Shown one piece after another: positions 62,401 through 64,000 of a stretch of 64,000 nucleotides of DNA (its first letter is position 1; each line of letters begins with the position of its first letter). The stretch is from Elgaria multicarinata webbii (taxonomy: Eukaryota > Chordata > Lepidosauria > Squamata > Anguidae). The notes under the pieces are model-generated. The model was not told the DNA's origin. It ran no database searches and saw nothing but the letters and a program-made list of their open reading frames with translations. The stretch spans positions 50,943,538 to 51,007,537 of the forward strand of contig NC_086171.1 of NCBI RefSeq assembly GCF_023053635.1, read 5' to 3'. A program made the position numbers and the translations under genes.

Positions 62401-64000
62401 GCTTCAGTCCTGAACAGCAGCACTCCATAGTGCAACATTTTGTTGCAGATCCCACTTGTAAAGACCTAAAATAATTTAAAATACATAAATCAAGAATGGA
62501 AAAATTAGCTTTCTTTGCTATACCATTTGGGTTACCTTAGAGCCAAACTATAGATTCGGCTAAATGCATAGATAAAAAGCAAGCCAACATTTTTCTTTCT
62601 TTAATTACATCCATGGGAGGGGGGATTTGCATTGGGCATCACTCAGACAGGGAGGTTTAGGCCTTTCCATCCTGGCCACAGCCCCAACAAAGATCTTCAC
62701 CTTAGCGGGGAAAAGCTGTTATTGGCACCTTTGAGTTTTTCTCTAGAACTAATTGTAGCACAGGGGTGATCTTTAGTGGGATCATGGCTGGAGAGTAAAG
62801 GACTAAACTTCCCCACTCTGCATGCTGTGGTCCTGATGCAAATCAGGACCTTACACCTGCATTTTTTTTTAAAAAAGGAAAAAAACCTAGCATACTTCCT
62901 CGCTACATAATTAAAGTAACTTATAGTTTGCACCTAGTTGAGAGTGGACTGACATAACCATTTTTTAACTTGTTGGCTATGTGTGAAGCCACATGGTATT
63001 GGATCCAGATTTAGTTTTACTTAGAGCAGACCCACTGAAAGCAATAGGACTTAAGTTAGTCATTACTTACTTAACTCTCACTAATTTCAAAGGGTCTGCT
63101 CCAAGGATGACTCAATCTGGATTCAGTCCATGGAGTTGACATGCTTGGTAAGGTAACTTATCTGATAACCACACCATTGCATCTCTGACAAGGCAGTGGT
63201 TCTTTACGTCTTGGGGGGGGGGAGAGAAATCAAAATGTGTCTCACAGATCCAGGAGGGGATAGTTTAAATTCTTGAGATGTAACATGGGGGGTGTCTAAA
63301 CGAGGTTGCATTGGCGCCTCAAGTCCCCACTATCCCACACTTGCGCTCCTGCCAGTTGTCACCATGGCAAGGAACGAGTGCAGGGTTTGCTTCTCAAGGA
63401 GCCTCCGCCGCTGTGCCTATGCACCGCTGTGCAACTGTGCACCACTGCACAACTGTGCATCACTGCATGGGCACCGCAGAGCATCCCCCACATTTTTTTA
63501 AAACAACTTTTTAACCTTTTTTTAACCTTTACGTGCTTTTCCAGCATGGGCAGCCTTCTGCCCACACCAGAGAAGCATTGAGGCATTCCAGCAGCCATTC
63601 GGCTCGCTGGCCTGCTCCCTCTTCCCTGTCCAGTGATGGTGACCAATCAGGGATTGCTATTTGCTGGGACATGCCTCTGACATAACACACAGTTGCCTTG
63701 CTGCAAATGGAAAAAGTTGGGGTAAGTCCCCGACTTTTTAAATTTGGAGCATCCGGGGAAAACACTGGGATTGCTCTGCAATGGCCACTGCATCATATAA
63801 ATGACCTAGTGCCACTGCGGCACCCCCCCCCCCCGGGTCTTTCCACTCATCAAGACAACCCCATGGTAATTACGTCTGAGAAAACATTCACAAGAGATGT
63901 CAACTCCTTGTAGCCATGTGAGTCACTTTGCATGACTTCAAGCATTGTTTGCTTTTATGCACATTTGATACAGGAGATTGTGAAGCCGCTCTTTGTGGAG
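56406..64000 (+). CDS. Animal type I polyketide synthase, 5' part (ketosynthase)
   Basis: Five coding exons join in frame to about 196 residues and run off the right edge. The protein begins MACENEIAVVGIGCNFPGG, the usual ketosynthase start. It shows MDPQQKLLLECSYKALEDAG and then GPSLAIDTACSSFLSALHFG, with the acyl-binding Cys at about residue 171. The downstream part should hold the His residues of the active site, then acyltransferase and further domains; none is visible here. It is not FASN, whose KS begins differently. It resembles vertebrate pks genes: fish pks1 is needed for otolith seeding, and a parrot PKS makes psittacofulvin pigment. Which paralogue this is, and its product, cannot be told from this part. 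Confidence 0.92.
56735..56820. mobile_element. MITE half (GCCTGGTTCAGACAACA type)
   Basis: GGCCTGGTTCAGACAACATG and TGCTGCTTAACCAC, then AATGGTTAATG. The matching right arm is not found nearby; it lies in PKS intron 1. Confidence 0.55.
58817..59064. mobile_element. Palindromic DNA transposon, about 248 bp
   Basis: The left GTTCAACTACACCAAGTAGG, TATTCCACTATGAGAGCGGT and TATAAAAGGCAGGAGC mirror GGCTCCTGCCTTTTATATAC, TTCCATAGTGGAATATCCTG and CTTGGTGTAGATGAGCC. In PKS intron 1. Confidence 0.75.
59474..59621 (+). CDS. PKS coding exon 2
   Basis: The acceptor CATGCATCAG opens EGIDCFWKVLENGRNCTTEV, then PPERFNIRVWCDPVDKPGKI and ALLE, with a GTAAGT donor. W-x-VLENG and VPPERF are standard KS motifs. 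Confidence 0.93.
59755..59800 (+). mobile_element. Short L2 LINE 3' tail
   Basis: TTGGCTATTGGGCGGTATAA and AAATATAATAAATAAATAAA: only the last 45 bp are kept. Confidence 0.7.
60912..61072 (+). CDS. PKS coding exon 3
   Basis: The acceptor ATTTTTTAG opens FNAFDNKLFGINNEEAAHMD, then PQQKLLLECSYKALEDAGIT and TGVFVG. The intron before it is 1.3 kb. Confidence 0.94.
61491..61631. mobile_element. Short MITE, GGCC ends with 3-bp duplication (copy 3)
   Basis: GGCCACAGCTAGACC at the left mirrors GGTCTAGCTATGGCC at the right, with CAA on both sides (61488-61490 and 61632-61634). TCCTGGGATCATCCAGGG arms lie within. Ends and 3-bp duplication link it to the copies at 17934 and 21146. Confidence 0.7.
61873..62070 (+). 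CDS. PKS coding exon 4 (active-site Cys)
   Basis: The acceptor TATTTACAG opens GLTNQGYESITSRTAATINN. The exon holds AANQISYTFNLTGPSLAIDT followed by ACSSFLSALHFGYKAIKQ. The Cys in DTACSS binds the growing chain. The donor is GTATTA. Confidence 0.94.
62395..62460. repeat. Interspersed repeat, TGTTGCAGATCCCACTTGTA type
   Basis: CTTCAGTCCTGAACAGCAGC and TTTTGTTGCAGATCCCACTT match 28640-28725. Confidence 0.5.
63000..63125. mobile_element. Palindromic MITE, family P2
   Basis: ATTGGATCCAGATTTAGTTT, ACTTAGAGCAGACCCACTGA and the inverse TTTCAAAGGGTCTGCTCC with AATCTGGATTCAGTCC form a hairpin. Confidence 0.6.
63974..64000 (+). CDS. PKS coding exon 5 (cut by window edge)
   Basis: The acceptor TTGATACAG is followed by GDCEAALCGG once the split Gly codon is rebuilt, matching the usual G-x-C-x-x-A-x-x-G-G after the KS Cys helix. 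Confidence 0.85.

Noticed and set aside
63306-63581. Histidine- and cysteine-rich frames near the right edge
   Set aside because: They come from short repeats of ACTGTGCACCACTG-like words. All three frames are open over the same stretch, which points to simple sequence.

Overview
This window is vertebrate nuclear DNA, most likely from a squamate reptile. The genes are intron-rich with GT-AG exons, and the noncoding DNA is packed with L2 LINE 3' ends that finish in a GGCGGTATAAA-type box plus ATAAATAA repeats, CR1 ends and many short palindromic DNA transposons. This repeat mix is typical of lizards and snakes, but the species cannot be fixed from sequence alone. I see no bacterial genes, CRISPR array, rRNA or functional tRNA, and no recognisable retrovirus or LTR element.

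Layout. (1) 1-9101, minus strand: the first six coding exons of MASTL (Greatwall kinase), residues 1 to about 270. The large middle exon and the C-lobe lie beyond the left edge. (2) 9102-10893: a divergent, CpG-rich promoter region between MASTL and YME1L1, interrupted by small palindromic repeats. (3) 10894-31981, plus strand: the complete YME1L1 gene for the mitochondrial inner-membrane i-AAA protease. Nineteen coding exons join in frame to give 715 residues, with a 3'UTR to about 33.57 kb and a possible alternative last exon at 32160-32249. (4) 33.57-56.36 kb: gene-free DNA holding L2, CR1 and SINE pieces. It also holds a 5372-bp fold-back transposon at 43254-48625, with near-identical ends, inverted arrays of a 149-bp repeat, a 9-bp target duplication and a residual PHD-finger reading frame. 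(5) 56360-64000, plus strand: the 5' end of an animal type I polyketide synthase gene. Its ketosynthase domain has the catalytic Cys in DTACSS, and the gene runs off the right edge.

Functional reading. MASTL inhibits PP2A-B55 at mitosis through ENSA/ARPP19. YME1L1 degrades and processes proteins in the mitochondrial intermembrane space. They share a divergent promoter region, as in the human MASTL/YME1L1 pair, but no common pathway is implied. The PKS gene is separate. Relatives in fish are needed for otolith seeding, and a parrot relative makes feather pigment. Its product here is unknown.

The most unusual object is the fold-back element. Its 9-bp duplication, long TIRs built of minisatellite and C4HC3 PHD finger recall the Rehavkus-type MuDR transposons known best from invertebrates. 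All exon limits were read by eye from splice consensus, phase and remembered family sequence; no alignment was run.
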